A stretch of 64,000 bases of DNA from Bacteroidota bacterium (GTDB taxonomy: Bacteria; Bacteroidota; Bacteroidia; Cytophagales; Cytophagaceae), in assembly GCA_023458555.1 (NCBI GenBank), contig JAEWYS010000002.1, positions 368,248-432,247 on the forward strand, written 5' to 3'. Shown in pieces: positions 1 through 9,236 of this stretch. Numbering within the stretch: position 1 is the stretch's first letter; each line of letters begins with the position of its first letter. The notes beneath the pieces were generated by a model, which ran no database searches, was not told where the DNA came from, and worked only from the letters and a program-made list of their open reading frames with translations. The position numbers and the translations under genes are program-made.

Positions 1-190
1 TATTAAACTGAATCCGGTTTACAAAAATAGTCCCTACAACGATATCATTATCCAGCTTTGCACGGCGGAATAATGAGACGTGCCCTTCATGTAAAGCGCC
101 CATTGTAGGCACAAGGCCAATCCTTTTTCCTTTCGAGCGGTAAGCTTCAAGCTCAATACCCAGTTCATTTATAGTTGTTACAATCTTCAT
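1..190 (-). CDS. panC: Pantothenate synthetase, N-terminal part (cut by window edge)
   Basis: Pantoate-beta-alanine ligase joins pantoate and beta-alanine using ATP in the cytoplasm, the last step of pantothenate (vitamin B5, CoA precursor) synthesis. The 63 visible codons begin with ATG at 188-190 and contain the family signature VPTMGALHEGH (about residues 27-37), including the HxGH nucleotide-binding motif, then the strand normally reading FVNPxQFN. Here that strand reads FVNRIQFN, so the usual proline is an arginine. The rest of the gene, about 220 residues, lies left of the window. It is divergent from the GT5-like gene that starts at 329, an arrangement often seen in Bacteroidota. Confidence 0.93.
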   Translation of the reverse strand, partial: MKIVTTINELGIELEAYRSKGKRIGLVPTMGALHEGHVSLFRRAKLDNDIVVGTIFVNRIQFN

Positions 191-251
191 AAGTCTGCGC
201 TACACCAACGGAGAGCCGGGCGGGAAAATAACGGTATGATTGTAATTTTCC

Positions 252-282
252 TTGAAAAATCAGAAATTTTTTTTTATTTTTG
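252..282 (+). promoter_or_regulatory. Bacteroidota-type promoter of the GT5-like gene
   Basis: TTG at 252-254 is followed after 20 bp by TATTTTTG at 275-282, matching the Bacteroidota -33/-7 pattern (TTG, then TAnnTTTG). Transcription would start near 290. This puts an upstream in-frame ATG at 236 outside the transcript and supports the start at 329. Confidence 0.6.
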
Positions 283-328
283 TATGCCCATACTACGCTT
301 TTGTTTGAAACAACCAAAAAATGCTGAT

Positions 329-1141
329 ATGTCAAAACTAAAAATTCTTTATGTAGCCAGTGAAATCAACCCTTTTCTTCAAACCTCCGAGGTTGCGAAT
401 TTCGTAAGAAAGCTACCTGAAGCAATGCAGGAAAGAGGAATGGAAATCAGAATCCTGGTTCCAAGATTTGGCTTAATCAATGAACGAAAAAACAGGTTGC
501 ATGAAGTAGTTAGATTATCAGGTATAAATATCTCAGTAGGCGATGAGGAGAAACCACTCATAATCAAGGTTGCCTCCATACCCAATGCGAAACTTCAGGT
601 TTATTTTATTGACAATGAAGACTATTTTCAGAGAAAGTCCGTATTTCTTGATAAAGACAATAAATTCTATTCCGACAATGATGAAAGAGCAATCTTCTTT
701 TGCAAAGGAGTATTGGAAACTGTAAAAAAACTGGGTTGGTCACCTGACATAGTGCACTGCAATGACTGGATGACAAGCCTGATCCCTTTATACCTGAAAA
801 CCAGATACAAAAAAGATCCGATATTTAAAGATTCAAAATCTGTTTTCACTGTTTACAACAATTACTTTACTCATAAATTTTCAGGTGATCTTCTGGGCAA
901 GGTAAAAATGCTGGACATTGAAGACTCTATGCTGAAACACCTGGAATCAGGAGATTTTGAAGGTTTCGTAAGGATAGGCGCTGAATATGCTGACGCTGTT
1001 ATTTCCGGTGACAACGATTATGATGAAAGCGTACAGGCATTGATTACAACTCTTGGCAAAACCACCAAGATTAACTCGTTTAAAGAGCACGACAACTATC
1101 TGGATGCTCATTTTAATCTGTACACAGAACTTACAAATTAA
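329..1141 (+). CDS. Short glycogen/starch synthase-like protein (GT5 N-terminal domain only)
   Basis: The 270-residue protein resembles the N-terminal Rossmann half of GT5 glycogen/starch synthases. It opens KILYVASEINPF, and DIVHCNDWMTSLIPLYL matches the family's DWQTGL region. True GlgA is about 480 residues with a second GT-B domain, absent here: the frame ends naturally and a terminator follows. The family's Lys-Thr-Gly-Gly-Leu loop near the N-terminus, which binds ADP-glucose, is replaced by LQTSEVAN, so glycogen synthesis is unlikely. Short versions of this kind next to panC are known across Bacteroidota, with no established role. The ATG at 329 is preferred because a good promoter lies at 252-282, downstream of an earlier ATG at 236. 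Confidence 0.85.
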   Translation: MSKLKILYVASEINPFLQTSEVANFVRKLPEAMQERGMEIRILVPRFGLINERKNRLHEVVRLSGINISVGDEEKPLIIKVASIPNAKLQVYFIDNEDYFQRKSVFLDKDNKFYSDNDERAIFFCKGVLETVKKLGWSPDIVHCNDWMTSLIPLYLKTRYKKDPIFKDSKSVFTVYNNYFTHKFSGDLLGKVKMLDIEDSMLKHLESGDFEGFVRIGAEYADAVISGDNDYDESVQALITTLGKTTKINSFKEHDNYLDAHFNLYTELTN

Positions 1142-1160
1142 GAATTCAAACAGTCAATTT

Positions 1161-1200
1161 ACAAAGAAAGAGGGGCCTGAAACGGCCCTTTTTTCTTTGT
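1161..1200 (+). terminator. Rho-independent terminator after the GT5-like gene
   Basis: An imperfect inverted repeat with a GGGGCC / GGCCC core around a TGAAAC loop is extended by ACAAAGAAA / TTTCTTTGT flanks and a T-rich run. It could work in both directions. Confidence 0.75.
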
Positions 1201-1261
1201 AAATATTATTTTGAAAAAAAAATCGTTTTTGATTAACATTGACAAATAATCTAATATCTAT

Positions 1262-3097
1262 ATGTGTGGAATTGTAGCGTACCTGGGACATCAGGAAGCC
1301 GCCCCGATTATTATCAAAGGCTTAAAAAGACTGGAATATCGGGGGTACGATAGTGCAGGAATCGCCCTACTAAACGGAGATCTTAACGTTTACAAAAAGA
1401 AAGGAAAAGTTGCCGATCTTGAAGGCTTTATTGGCCAGCAAGAGCTCCATTCGACAATCGGGATCGGGCATACCCGCTGGGCCACGCATGGAGAGCCAAA
1501 CGACCGAAATGCTCACCCTCACTACTCTAACAATAAAGATCTGGCAATTATTCACAATGGAATAATTGAAAACTATGCTGCCTTAAAAGCCGATTTAATT
1601 AAAAGAGGACATACATTTCAGAGCGATACTGATTCTGAGGTTTTTATTCATTTTATTGAAGATATACAGGCCCATGAGAACTGCTCACTTGAAAAAGCTG
1701 TGCGAATCGCTTTATCCAAAGTTGTTGGGGCCTATGCAATCGTTATTCTGTCAAAAGAGAATCCCCGCCAGTTAATCGCTGCAAGAAAAGGCAGCCCGCT
1801 TGTACTTGGTCTGGGACACAATGAGTTCTTTCTTGCATCTGACGCAACACCAATCATTGAATATACTGATCAGGTTGTATATCTCAATGATCAGGAAATT
1901 GTAATTGTAGATGATGAAGGCTTTTGCATCAAGACTATCGATGACGAAATAACCACTCCTTATATTCAGAAGCTGGACATGGAACTGGAAGCCATCGAAA
2001 AAGGTGGATTTGAGCATTTTATGCTTAAGGAAATTATGCTCCAGGGAACCTCTATTACTGAATGTCTCAGAGGAAGGGTAAACTCCACGGAAAACAGGCT
2101 AAAACTGGGTGGTATTAATCAATATTACAATCGCCTGCTGAATGCCAAAAGAATTATTATTATAGGATGCGGTACCTCCTGGCATGCTGGCATGGTAGCA
2201 GAATACCTGTTCGAAGATCTGGCCAGAATTCCGGTAGAGGTAGAGTATGCTTCCGAATTCAGATACAGAAATCCTGTTATACATGAAGGCGATATTGTCA
2301 TTGCAATTTCACAATCCGGGGAAACCGCAGATACTCTTGCTGCAATAGAATTGGCAAAATCAAAAGGAGCGATCATTTTCGGTGTTTGTAATGTTGTAGG
2401 CTCGTCCATTGCAAGATCCACTCACGAAGGTGCCTACCTTCATACCGGACCGGAAATTGGTGTAGCTAGTACCAAGGCATTTACAGGACAAGTAACTGTG
2501 CTTGCTATGATGGCTATCATGGTAGGCTATACCAATGGACATATCAGTGAGAGCAAATACAGAAAACTCTTGCTTGATCTGGAGATGATTCCTGAGAAAA
2601 TAAATAAGATATTAAAATCAAACGACCTGATTAAAGAGATTGCAGAAACTTTTAAACAAGCCCGCAATTTTCTTTACCTTGGTCGTGGTTATAATTTTCC
2701 TGTAGCACTCGAAGGAGCCCTGAAGCTGAAAGAGATATCCTACATCCATGCAGAAGGTTACCCGGCTGCTGAAATGAAACATGGCCCTATTGCGTTAATC
2801 GATGATGAAATGCCAGTAGTATTTCTTGCTACAAAAGACCCTTCATATGAAAAAATTGTATCAAACATAGAAGAAGTGAGAGCAAGAAAGGGTCGTGTAA
2901 TAGCAGTGGTAAATGAAGGTGATACCGAAGTTCGCCAACTGGCAGAGTTCGTTATAGAAATTCCGGCAACCAACGAAGTTCTCCAACCGTTGCTTTCTGT
3001 TGTTCCGCTTCAGTTACTAGCCTACCACATTGCTGTACTCAGAGGGTGCAATGTTGATCAGCCAAGAAATCTTGCAAAATCCGTCACTGTAGAATAA
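1262..3097 (+). CDS. glmS: Glutamine-fructose-6-phosphate aminotransferase (isomerizing)
   Basis: GlmS makes glucosamine-6-phosphate from fructose-6-phosphate and glutamine, the first step towards UDP-GlcNAc for peptidoglycan and lipopolysaccharide. The 611-residue length is normal. After Met removal the catalytic cysteine is N-terminal (MCGIVAYLG), followed by the class II glutaminase motifs RGYDSAG and GHTRWATHG. Two SIS sugar-isomerase domains follow (about 290-420 and 460-600), with SQSGETADT and the C-terminal ending QPRNLAKSVTVE typical of the family. It lies downstream of a terminator, and the 120-bp upstream gap has no recognisable glmS ribozyme. It converges on glycerate kinase. Confidence 0.98.
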   Translation: MCGIVAYLGHQEAAPIIIKGLKRLEYRGYDSAGIALLNGDLNVYKKKGKVADLEGFIGQQELHSTIGIGHTRWATHGEPNDRNAHPHYSNNKDLAIIHNGIIENYAALKADLIKRGHTFQSDTDSEVFIHFIEDIQAHENCSLEKAVRIALSKVVGAYAIVILSKENPRQLIAARKGSPLVLGLGHNEFFLASDATPIIEYTDQVVYLNDQEIVIVDDEGFCIKTIDDEITTPYIQKLDMELEAIEKGGFEHFMLKEIMLQGTSITECLRGRVNSTENRLKLGGINQYYNRLLNAKRIIIIGCGTSWHAGMVAEYLFEDLARIPVEVEYASEFRYRNPVIHEGDIVIAISQSGETADTLAAIELAKSKGAIIFGVCNVVGSSIARSTHEGAYLHTGPEIGVASTKAFTGQVTVLAMMAIMVGYTNGHISESKYRKLLLDLEMIPEKINKILKSNDLIKEIAETFKQARNFLYLGRGYNFPVALEGALKLKEISYIHAEGYPAAEMKHGPIALIDDEMPVVFLATKDPSYEKIVSNIEEVRARKGRVIAVVNEGDTEVRQLAEFVIEIPATNEVLQPLLSVVPLQLLAYHIAVLRGCNVDQPRNLAKSVTVE

Positions 3098-3120
3098 GAT
3101 TCAAAATATTCTCTTCTCCA

Positions 3121-3160
3121 AAAGGCTTTGATTTATTTTATACTTGAATCAAAGCCTTTT
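3121..3160. terminator. Bidirectional terminator between glmS and glycerate kinase
   Basis: AAAGGCTTTGATT and AATCAAAGCCTTT form a 13-bp stem around an AT-rich loop, followed by T on one strand and preceded by A on the other. The right arm overlaps the last codons of the glycerate kinase gene. Confidence 0.8.
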
Positions 3161-4270
3161 TTCAATCCATGACCCAATTGTTCTGGCAAGCCAGTATCCC
3201 GCCTCTGCCATAGCCTGTTCCGCTGTACCGGCATTTTGCACAAGAGCGATATACTCTTCATTGCTTCGGCTACAACCAATCGCTTCTTTCTCAATTTTAC
3301 CTGCCACTACAAGCACCCGCTTATTATATTTTTCTGCCAGCTTCAGAATTCCCGAAACCAGCTTACCACTCCTGCTCTGATTATCAAATCGCCCTTCACC
3401 CGTTATAATCAGATCTGCCTGTTTTATTTTTTGGTCAAGCGCGGCATACTTCACTATCATTTCAATACCAGAACATATTCCGGAAGGGAAAAAAGCCATA
3501 AACGCAGTACCAAGTCCCCCTGCTGCTCCCCCACTTTTGACAACAGCAGGATTTATCCCGGTTTTACTCTCCACAACAGAAGCGAAGAAAGCAAGGTTCT
3601 GATCCAGTAACCGGCACATCTCAACAGAGCCTCCCTTTTGGGGACCATATACCATGCTTGCCCCGTCAGGGCCCACAAGCACATTAGTTACATCACATGC
3701 AATCTGAAATTCGGAGTTCCTGACAGATGGAATAAAACTATCTATGTCAATATCACATATATCGGACAAATAAATCCCCCCGGCTCTAACATCTCTCCCA
3801 TTTCTGTCAAGGAAACGCATACCAAGCGCCTGCAACATTCCAACGCCTGCATCATTAGTTGCGCTGCCACCCAAACCAATAATAAATTTTCTGAAACCGG
3901 CTTCCAGCGCTGCCCGGATAACCAGCCCGGTTCCATATGATGATGTATAGAAAGGATTTCTTTCCGAAGATTTTAATAAGTGCAGCCCTGATGCCGCTGC
4001 TATCTCGATAATAGCTTCTCCGGTTCCGATATTAACTCCATAGCTCGCAGTAATCGGACGATTTAGCGGATCCCTCGCCTGTACCGGGACACGATATCCT
4101 TCCACTAAATGCAGAAAAGTATCAATAAAACCTTCTCCTCCATCAGACAAAGGAAGTACGATACTTTTATAATCAGGCTTTCTGACAGCAAATTCTTTTG
4201 CAATAATACCGCCTACCTGTATTGCTGACAACGTCTCCTTAAAGGAGTCCGGCACAATCAGAACAGTCAT
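3149..4270 (-). CDS. Glycerate kinase (GlxK/GarK family)
   Basis: This family phosphorylates D-glycerate to phosphoglycerate with ATP, feeding glyoxylate or serine-derived carbon into glycolysis. The 373-residue protein starts MTVLIVPDSFKETLSA, the hallmark N-terminus. It also has LPLSDGGEGF, the glycine-rich IGLGGSATNDAGVGMLQALG stretch, GAAGGLG, and ITGEGRFDNQS near the C-terminus, all typical. I chose the ATG at 4268-4270; ten upstream codons could be read from a non-ATG start but do not match the family. It converges on glmS and is divergent in context from nothing nearby, being co-directional with the downstream-numbered stress gene. Confidence 0.94.
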   Translation of the reverse strand: MTVLIVPDSFKETLSAIQVGGIIAKEFAVRKPDYKSIVLPLSDGGEGFIDTFLHLVEGYRVPVQARDPLNRPITASYGVNIGTGEAIIEIAAASGLHLLKSSERNPFYTSSYGTGLVIRAALEAGFRKFIIGLGGSATNDAGVGMLQALGMRFLDRNGRDVRAGGIYLSDICDIDIDSFIPSVRNSEFQIACDVTNVLVGPDGASMVYGPQKGGSVEMCRLLDQNLAFFASVVESKTGINPAVVKSGGAAGGLGTAFMAFFPSGICSGIEMIVKYAALDQKIKQADLIITGEGRFDNQSRSGKLVSGILKLAEKYNKRVLVVAGKIEKEAIGCSRSNEEYIALVQNAGTAEQAMAEAGYWLARTIGSWIEKRL

Positions 4271-4364
4271 TACTAAATCAGCTTTTCTGTGAATTAGCAA
4301 TATACACTGAAAAGAGAGAAAATAGTCAACCCGGCGACTAATATCGGCCGGATTGATATATCGT

Positions 4365-5273
4365 TCATTTGATATTCCTTTTTTCTTTGTTTATGCGCTT
4401 ACGCAACATTTTCCGCGCAAACGGTCTGGTTGAGCGGTCAACCTTATCTTTATTGATATTGTATGTTAAAACTGGTATAGAGCCGTAAGCACTGATATTT
4501 TCTGCGACACTTTGTCTGAAAATATGCGCGAGCCCCGTCCTGCCATGCGTATACATACAAAGCAAATCTGTCTCATTTTCTTCCACATAGCGTGTAATGC
4601 CCTCTTCCGGAGAATCCGCAACATAAATATTCAGGTCTAAATGATTTATTTCCAATCCTTCCAGAATATTATTGACCTTTTCTTCTGTCTGAGGAGAGTT
4701 CAGATATTCATTATTAAGCTGCACATACAGCAGATGAAGATCCGCATCAAATAATTCTGCCAGATCAAAAACCCTTTGCAGTACTGCTCTTACTTCCTTA
4801 TCACGAAAATCGGAGACAAATGTGATATTTTCCAAGCCAAATTCATTGCCAAGCTCTCCTACCGTAATAACAGGAACCCGGGACAACCGTATCGTCTTCT
4901 CCGCAATGGATCCGGCCCATATAGACTCCTGGTTTTCCGGTCTTTTTCTTCCCATAATCACAACTTCTGGTTTCTCCTCAAGAATCTCATCTGTCACCGA
5001 GCCGGAAGACACTTTCACTTCCCAGGTACGATTTACTTCTTCGGGAATCAGTCTGTATGCAATCTTTGACAAATGCTCTTCTGCTGACTGAACCATTTCA
5101 GGCAGGTATTCTTCCTCTTTTTTCCGGTTAAAGAAAGGGAAGCCAGAATCCGGCTTCTGGACTATATGAAGCAACTTTATCTCCATGCCTTTTTTTCCCG
5201 CAAAGTATGCCGCCATTCTTACAGCATTCTCCGAGAAATCGGTGAAGTCAACCGGAACTAATATTGTTTTCAT
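4365..5273 (-). CDS. Tandem universal stress protein (two UspA domains)
   Basis: A 302-residue cytoplasmic protein with two UspA folds: residues 1 to about 145 (MKTILVPVDFTDFSENAVRMA, then VVIMGRKRP) and about 150-280 (NITFVSDFRDKEVRAVLQR, then MYTHGRTGLAHIF). The second half keeps the GRTG...S arrangement resembling the nucleotide-binding loop of ATP-binding Usp proteins; the first half does not show it clearly. Tandem UspA proteins are common in Bacteroidota and are linked to stress survival, but a specific role cannot be given. A basic tail (RKMLRKRINKEKRN) ends the protein. The ATG at 5271-5273 is preferred over an upstream non-ATG start. Confidence 0.9.
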   Translation of the reverse strand: MKTILVPVDFTDFSENAVRMAAYFAGKKGMEIKLLHIVQKPDSGFPFFNRKKEEEYLPEMVQSAEEHLSKIAYRLIPEEVNRTWEVKVSSGSVTDEILEEKPEVVIMGRKRPENQESIWAGSIAEKTIRLSRVPVITVGELGNEFGLENITFVSDFRDKEVRAVLQRVFDLAELFDADLHLLYVQLNNEYLNSPQTEEKVNNILEGLEINHLDLNIYVADSPEEGITRYVEENETDLLCMYTHGRTGLAHIFRQSVAENISAYGSIPVLTYNINKDKVDRSTRPFARKMLRKRINKEKRNIK

Positions 5274-5406
5274 ACACCACTCTTTTAAAAAATAACACAA
5301 GGAATCGTCAGAAAGTTAATTAATATGGCACGACAACTGCGGATATAATATTTTTGTTATATTAAAAGTTTATCAAAATTCGTTGGACGTAGGCAAGATA
5401 ACCACC

Positions 5407-6726
5407 ATGAAATCTACAAACACATTCCTCTACAGCGTTCTTATAATGCTGACTTGTCAGATGCAGCTGGTGGCTGCAGATACTACCTCTGTTCAAAAAG
5501 TTCCAGGGCTTTCCAACGAGCTATCAAATTATATCTCATTCGAACAGGCAGATCATATCATAGAAAAATTCTTACGAAAATGGAGCCTTACCGGGGCAAC
5601 TGTTGCCATCGTAAAGGATGACCGGTTAATATACGCAAAGGGATTTGGTTACGCGGATAAAGAAAAGAAGATACTGGCAACTCCTACCCATTCGTTCAGA
5701 GTTGCCAGTATTTCAAAGCTTATTACGGCAATTGCCATAATGAAGCTTGCTGAAGACGGCAATATAAGTATTGACGATCATGTCTTTGGGAAAACGGGAA
5801 TATTAAACACAGCTCCTTATACAGGATACACAGATAAGCGTTTCAATGACATTACTGTACGTCATCTGCTGATTCACGAAGGCGGCTGGCATAGTAAATA
5901 TGGGGATCAAATGTTTATGCCGCATTATATTGCCCGCTTTATGGGTGAAAAGCTTCCCATAAGCGATGAAGTGATTATTCGGTTTGCCCTTAAAAAGGGA
6001 TTGCACTATACCCCCGGTTCTGCCAGCAGCTACAGCAATCTTGGCTACTGTATTCTGGGAAAAATAATTGAAAAAGTCAGTGGAATGCCCTATTCAGAAT
6101 ATGTACAAAGACAGATCCTTGAGCCTTTGAATATTTATGGAATGCATATCACCAGCAACCGTTTTGCTAATAAGAAACCTCATGAAGCCAAGTTTTATGA
6201 TACACCGGGTGCTCCCACACGACTATCTGTATATAGCAGCTCGGTGTACGCCCCAAGGACCTACGAAGGAACAGACTTTGAAGCCTTGGGGGCTGCAGGC
6301 GGCTGGTCAGCTTCTGCAGCTCAGCTGATGCGTCTTCTTACGGCTGTTGACGGACACGCCATTATCGAGGACATTCTTTCATGCAACTCGATTGATACCA
6401 TGACCTATTTGGAAAATCCGGACAAATTTGGCTTTGGCTGGATGCATTCGGATAATATGGGCAACTGGTGGAGGACCGGTACGCTAAGCGGAACTTCTGC
6501 ATTTATGATGCGGCGTTGTGATGGAATCAGCTTTGCTTTTGTAACCAATACGAGCACTAACCGGGGTGCTAAATTCGCCTATGATATAAAAGAAATGATG
6601 ACAGAGGCCATTGATAGTATAAACTGGTGGCCTAATGAGGATCTTTTCCCGTATCTGGAAAATTCCGAGATTTCTTTTATCCAGGACAGTATTCATAAAA
6701 CACCTGTGGAGCTCAAGATAGACTGA
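5407..6726 (+). CDS. Secreted serine hydrolase, beta-lactamase class C / penicillin-binding family
   Basis: The 439-residue protein has an N-terminal signal peptide (MKSTNTFLYSVLIMLTCQMQ...). The class C fold motifs are S101-x-x-K104 (ASISKLITAIAIM), Y208-S-N (SSYSNLGY) and a C-terminal RTGTLSG in the KTG/HTG position. The enzyme is therefore a periplasmic or exported acyl-serine hydrolase. Members include D-aminopeptidases, esterases and peptidoglycan carboxypeptidases, and the substrate cannot be told. The first in-frame start is a TTG at 5383; the ATG at 5407 gives a proper signal peptide. A -7-like TATTTTTG lies near 5348 but no clear -33 element. Confidence 0.88.
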   Translation: MKSTNTFLYSVLIMLTCQMQLVAADTTSVQKVPGLSNELSNYISFEQADHIIEKFLRKWSLTGATVAIVKDDRLIYAKGFGYADKEKKILATPTHSFRVASISKLITAIAIMKLAEDGNISIDDHVFGKTGILNTAPYTGYTDKRFNDITVRHLLIHEGGWHSKYGDQMFMPHYIARFMGEKLPISDEVIIRFALKKGLHYTPGSASSYSNLGYCILGKIIEKVSGMPYSEYVQRQILEPLNIYGMHITSNRFANKKPHEAKFYDTPGAPTRLSVYSSSVYAPRTYEGTDFEALGAAGGWSASAAQLMRLLTAVDGHAIIEDILSCNSIDTMTYLENPDKFGFGWMHSDNMGNWWRTGTLSGTSAFMMRRCDGISFAFVTNTSTNRGAKFAYDIKEMMTEAIDSINWWPNEDLFPYLENSEISFIQDSIHKTPVELKID

Positions 6727-6763
6727 TGTGATTAAAAATTTTCTTGGTAGTACTGAGAAAAAA

Positions 6764-6809
6764 CAATAAGAGGGACAACCCAAATGGATTGTCCCTCTTC
6801 TCTTATTAT
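6764..6809. terminator. Bidirectional terminator between serine hydrolase and nrdA
   Basis: AATAAGAGGGACAA pairs with TTGTCCCTCTT plus a following TTATT, around a CCCAAATGGA loop, with a T-rich flank. It lies between convergent genes. Confidence 0.8.
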
Positions 6810-6836
6810 TTTAACTCGTTTTTTCTTAAGAGCTAA

Positions 6837-9212
6837 TTAGCTTCCGCAAGCCTCGCACCCTTCCGGATTATCCAGAGAACATGCCATATCGCTGATATTT
6901 TTCTGTTTACGCAGTTCTTCGTCTGTTTCGACAGGTGCCTTCAATGCTTCTTTATCTACTGTAAATTTAATAGCATCAGCTGCAGCCTTAGTTCTCAGAT
7001 AATACATTCCTGTCTTAAGTCCTTTCTTCCAGGCATAAAAATGCATGGAAGTAAGCTTTCCAAAGTTAGGATCAGGCATATGCACATTAAAACTCTGACT
7101 CTGACATATATAAGCACCGCGATCAGCAGACATGTCAATTAGAACTTTCTGTTTAATTTCCCAGACAGTCTTATATATGTCTTTAATATGCTGAGGAATC
7201 TCAGGAATCTGCTGAACGGAGCCATTGGCCTCAATCAGTTTATTTTTCATACGCTCATTCCAGAGTCCCAGCTGAATCAGGTCTTTCAACAAATGCTTGT
7301 TTACCACAACAAACTCACCGGAAAGTACTCTTCTGGTATAGATATTACTTGTATATGGCTCAAAACACTCGTTATTACCAAGAATCTGAGAGGTGGAAGC
7401 TGTCGGCATAGGCGCTACCAGCAGAGAGTTCCTTACTCCGTATTTCTTAACTTCTTTTTTCAGGCTCTCCCAATCCCAACGACCGGATCTTGGTGTCACT
7501 CCCCACATATCAAACTGGAAGATCCCTTTAGATACCGGAGATCCTTTATATGTGGAATACGGGCCTTCCGTTTTTGCCAGTTCGTTAGAAGCACTCATTG
7601 CCCCGAAGTAAATCGTTTCGAATATATCCTCGTTCAGCTTACTGGCCTCATCGGAGTCAAAAGGCATCCGAAGCATAATAAAGACATCGGCTAATCCCTG
7701 TACACCAAGTCCGATAGGCCTGTGACGCATATTAGAGTTCCTAGCTTCTTCAACCGGATAATAGTTCACGTCTATAATCTTGTTCAGGTTTCTGGTTGCC
7801 ACCTGAGTAATCTCGAACAGCTTCTCATGATTGAACCGTCCATTTTCCACAAACTTTGGCAGCGCAATAGATGCAAGGTTACAGACAGCAACTTCATCCG
7901 GAGCAGTGTATTCTATAATCTCGGTACACAGGTTACTCGATTTTATAGTACCAAGATTTTTCTGATTCGATTTCTTATTAGCGTGGTCCTTATACAGCAT
8001 ATAAGGAGTGCCTGTTTCGATCTGGGATTCAAGTACGGCAAACCATAGCTCTTGTGCCTTTACAATCTTTCTCGCTCTTCCTTCACGCTCATACTTCTCA
8101 TACAGAGCTTCAAACTCTTTTCCATACGTTTCGCTCAGACCGGGAGCCTCATTAGGGCAGAATAACGACCATTCCCCATTTTCCTCAACCCTCTTCATAA
8201 ACAAGTCCGGGGTCCATAAGGCATAGAAAAGATCACGAGCTCTCAACTCCTCCTTTCCATGATTCTTTTTCAGATCAAGCCATTCAAATATATCTGCATG
8301 CCAGGGCTCGAGATATATAGCAAAGGCACCTTTCCTTTTTCCGCCACCCTGATCTACATAACGCGCTGTATCATTAAATACCCTCAGCATTGGAATAATT
8401 CCGTTAGAACTTCCATTTGTGCCTTTGATATATGAACCCGTTGCCCGGATATTATGTATGCTAAGACCAATTCCCCCGGCTGACTGGGAAATTTTTGCGC
8501 ACTGCTTCAACGTATTATAAATTCCATCAATACTGTCTTCCTTCACAGTCAGCAGGAAACAGGATGAAAGCTGAGGCTTGGGAGTACCCGCATTAAAAAG
8601 TGTCGGGGTGGCATGAGTAAACCATTTCTCCGACATAAGATTGTAGGTTTCAACGGCAGCCTCAATGTCATGTCCGTGAATTCCTATAGCGACCCTCATA
8701 AGCATTTGCTGAGGACGCTCCACGATTTTGCCATCGAGTTTTAAAAGATAAGAGCGCTCAAGGGTTTTAAAACCGAAATAATCATAGTTAAAATCCCTGT
8801 CGTATATAATGGATGAATCCAGAAGCGCTGCGTGCTTTCTGACAACCTCATAGGTCTCTTTGGATATCAATGAAGCATTTTCACCTGTTTTAGGATCGAG
8901 ATAGGTATAGAGTCTTTTCATGGTATTTGAAAAAGACTTACTGGTAACCTTATGCAGATTGGATATCGCAATCCGCGCTGCCAGAATCGCGTAGTCAGGA
9001 TGCTTCGTTGTTAAGGAAGCAGCGATCTCCGCAGCCAGGTTGTCCAGCTCAATGGTGGTAACGCCATCATATAAACCGTCTATAACTTTTTTGGCTACAT
9101 CTATCGGCTCAATATAATTCAGGTCCAACCCATAGCAGAGTCTTTCAATCCTTGCTGTAATTTTATCAAATTTTACAGACTCACGACGGCCATCTCGTTT
9201 AATTACATACAT
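6837..9212 (-). CDS. nrdA: Ribonucleoside-diphosphate reductase, alpha subunit (class I)
   Basis: The catalytic subunit of aerobic ribonucleotide reductase reduces NDPs to dNDPs. It has 791 residues. An N-terminal ATP-cone (MYVIKRDGRRESVKFDKI) indicates dATP allosteric control. The active site has the cysteine in PQLSSCFLL, the NLCTEI loop (Asn-x-Cys-x-Glu), radical-relay and fold motifs in the middle (MPTASTSQILGNNECFEP), and a C-terminal CEACGS tail carrying the redox cysteines that accept electrons from thioredoxin or glutaredoxin. The gene lies 24 bp after nrdB on the same strand and is evidently co-transcribed with it. Confidence 0.98.
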   Translation of the reverse strand: MYVIKRDGRRESVKFDKITARIERLCYGLDLNYIEPIDVAKKVIDGLYDGVTTIELDNLAAEIAASLTTKHPDYAILAARIAISNLHKVTSKSFSNTMKRLYTYLDPKTGENASLISKETYEVVRKHAALLDSSIIYDRDFNYDYFGFKTLERSYLLKLDGKIVERPQQMLMRVAIGIHGHDIEAAVETYNLMSEKWFTHATPTLFNAGTPKPQLSSCFLLTVKEDSIDGIYNTLKQCAKISQSAGGIGLSIHNIRATGSYIKGTNGSSNGIIPMLRVFNDTARYVDQGGGKRKGAFAIYLEPWHADIFEWLDLKKNHGKEELRARDLFYALWTPDLFMKRVEENGEWSLFCPNEAPGLSETYGKEFEALYEKYEREGRARKIVKAQELWFAVLESQIETGTPYMLYKDHANKKSNQKNLGTIKSSNLCTEIIEYTAPDEVAVCNLASIALPKFVENGRFNHEKLFEITQVATRNLNKIIDVNYYPVEEARNSNMRHRPIGLGVQGLADVFIMLRMPFDSDEASKLNEDIFETIYFGAMSASNELAKTEGPYSTYKGSPVSKGIFQFDMWGVTPRSGRWDWESLKKEVKKYGVRNSLLVAPMPTASTSQILGNNECFEPYTSNIYTRRVLSGEFVVVNKHLLKDLIQLGLWNERMKNKLIEANGSVQQIPEIPQHIKDIYKTVWEIKQKVLIDMSADRGAYICQSQSFNVHMPDPNFGKLTSMHFYAWKKGLKTGMYYLRTKAAADAIKFTVDKEALKAPVETDEELRKQKNISDMACSLDNPEGCEACGS

Positions 9213-9236
9213 AGTTCAAAATGCTTCAATGTTGGT

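Noticed and set aside
1200..1261. glmS ribozyme or riboswitch upstream of glmS
   Set aside because: The gap is only about 60 bp after the terminator, AT-rich, and lacks the conserved core; the ribozyme is mainly a Firmicutes feature.
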